Positions 22,716-23,139 of a stretch of DNA of 23,139 nt are shown here, piece after piece. The translations under genes and the position numbers were made by a program. The notes beneath the pieces are model-generated. The model saw only the letters and a list, made by a program, of their open reading frames with translations. It was not told the origin of the DNA and searched no databases. The DNA is taken from positions 1 through 23,139 of the forward strand of contig JBOGDQ010000254.1 in assembly GCA_050742975.1 (NCBI GenBank), read 5' to 3'. The DNA comes from JBDTGE01 sp050742975. GTDB lineage: Bacteria > Actinomycetota > Actinomycetes > Mycobacteriales > Jatrophihabitantaceae. Position 1 is the stretch's first letter, and each line of letters opens with the position of its first letter.

Positions 22716-23139
22716 GTGACCGAGCACGTCCACGCGGTGCATCCCGAGCCGGACATGGTCCAGCTCCTGACACCGGAGGGTCAGCGGGTCGAGCACCCCG
22801 ACTACCCCCTTGAGATCACCGACGACGAGATCGCCGCGCTGTACCGCGACTTGGTCCTCGTCCGCCGGATCGACGCCGAGGCCATCGCACTTCAGCGCCA
22901 GGGTGAACTTGGCCTCTGGGCCAGCCTGCTGGGCCAGGAGGGCGCGCAGATCGGCGCCGGCCGCGCGCTCAAGGCGCACGACATGGCGTTCCCGACGTAC
23001 CGCGAGCACGGCGTCGCCTGGTGCCGCGGCGTCGACCCGCTGACCCTGCTCGGCCTGTTCCGCGGCACCAACCTAGGCGGGTTCAGCCCGTACGAGCACA
23101 ACTTCAACAACTACACGATCGTGATCGGCGCGCAGACGC
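22716..23139 (+). CDS. 2-oxoacid dehydrogenase E1 component, alpha subunit (pyruvate or branched-chain type; cut by window edge)
   Basis: The first 141 codons of a thiamine-diphosphate-dependent E1-alpha chain, open to the window edge. Recognisable sequences are LYRDLVLVRRIDAEAIALQRQGELGLWASLLGQEGAQIGAGRAL, MAFPTYREHGVAWCRGVDPLTLLGLFRG and the region FNNYTIVIGAQT, which leads into the dehydrogenase core. The TPP-binding GDG segment lies beyond the window. In actinobacteria this type is annotated as pyruvate dehydrogenase E1-alpha or BkdA, and the genes for E1-beta and E2 usually follow. GTG at 22716 is preceded by GAGGAG (22703-22708) with a 7-nt spacer, and no other in-frame start has a ribosome-binding site. 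Substrate (pyruvate or branched-chain oxoacids) cannot be settled from this fragment. About 250 bp of non-coding DNA with two hairpins precedes it. Confidence 0.93.
   Translation, partial: MTEHVHAVHPEPDMVQLLTPEGQRVEHPDYPLEITDDEIAALYRDLVLVRRIDAEAIALQRQGELGLWASLLGQEGAQIGAGRALKAHDMAFPTYREHGVAWCRGVDPLTLLGLFRGTNLGGFSPYEHNFNNYTIVIGAQT

Overview
The window is high-GC, densely packed chromosomal DNA. It has strong G/C third-position bias on the coding strands, many GTG starts and one probable TTG start, TetR-type regulation, a GTP-type PEP carboxykinase and a HelD-like helicase. This points to a free-living actinobacterium (Actinomycetota). I cannot name the genus from sequence alone. I see no tRNA, rRNA, CRISPR array, transposase, integrase or phage gene, and no composition break. 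Sixteen protein genes are called, two of them cut by the window ends.

Layout. (1) 1-4580 is a fatty-acid or acyl-CoA catabolic block. A TetR regulator (cut at the left edge) and an acyl-CoA ligase overlap on the minus strand. They diverge from two overlapping acyl-CoA dehydrogenase genes on the plus strand. A perfect 14-bp palindrome lies inside the probable promoter between the two arms and is the obvious operator. (2) 4581-7894 encodes exported proteins: a CapA-family lipoprotein, a small two-helix membrane protein on the opposite strand, and a zinc-metallopeptidase lipoprotein whose C-terminal half looks like a degenerate second copy of its catalytic half. (3) 7925-10827 is a translationally coupled tldD-tldE (pmbA) pair. 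(4) 11014-12612 (minus) is a two-HKD phospholipase D-like protein. (5) 12817-14649 is pckG. It converges with a 2-bp gap on a minus-strand unit of a GH63-like glucosidase and a small P-loop kinase (14652-17982). (6) 18020-19968 holds two alpha/beta hydrolases, a proline iminopeptidase and a second hydrolase, converging tail to tail. (7) 20056-22461 carries a HelD-like RNA-polymerase-associated helicase, followed by a small protein built from 11-residue repeats with a polyproline tail. (8) From 22716 the window enters the E1-alpha subunit of a pyruvate or branched-chain 2-oxoacid dehydrogenase and is cut at the right edge.

The genes are mostly housekeeping and central metabolism (beta-oxidation entry, gluconeogenesis, oxoacid dehydrogenase, envelope proteins). 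I found no convincing new multi-gene system. The observations most worth following are the duplicated and half-dead metallopeptidase, the TetR operator placed inside a promoter spacer, intergenic long-arm hairpins of similar build, several starts with a -10-like hexamer 6-7 nt upstream and no Shine-Dalgarno (probable leaderless mRNAs), and the 11-mer repeat protein.
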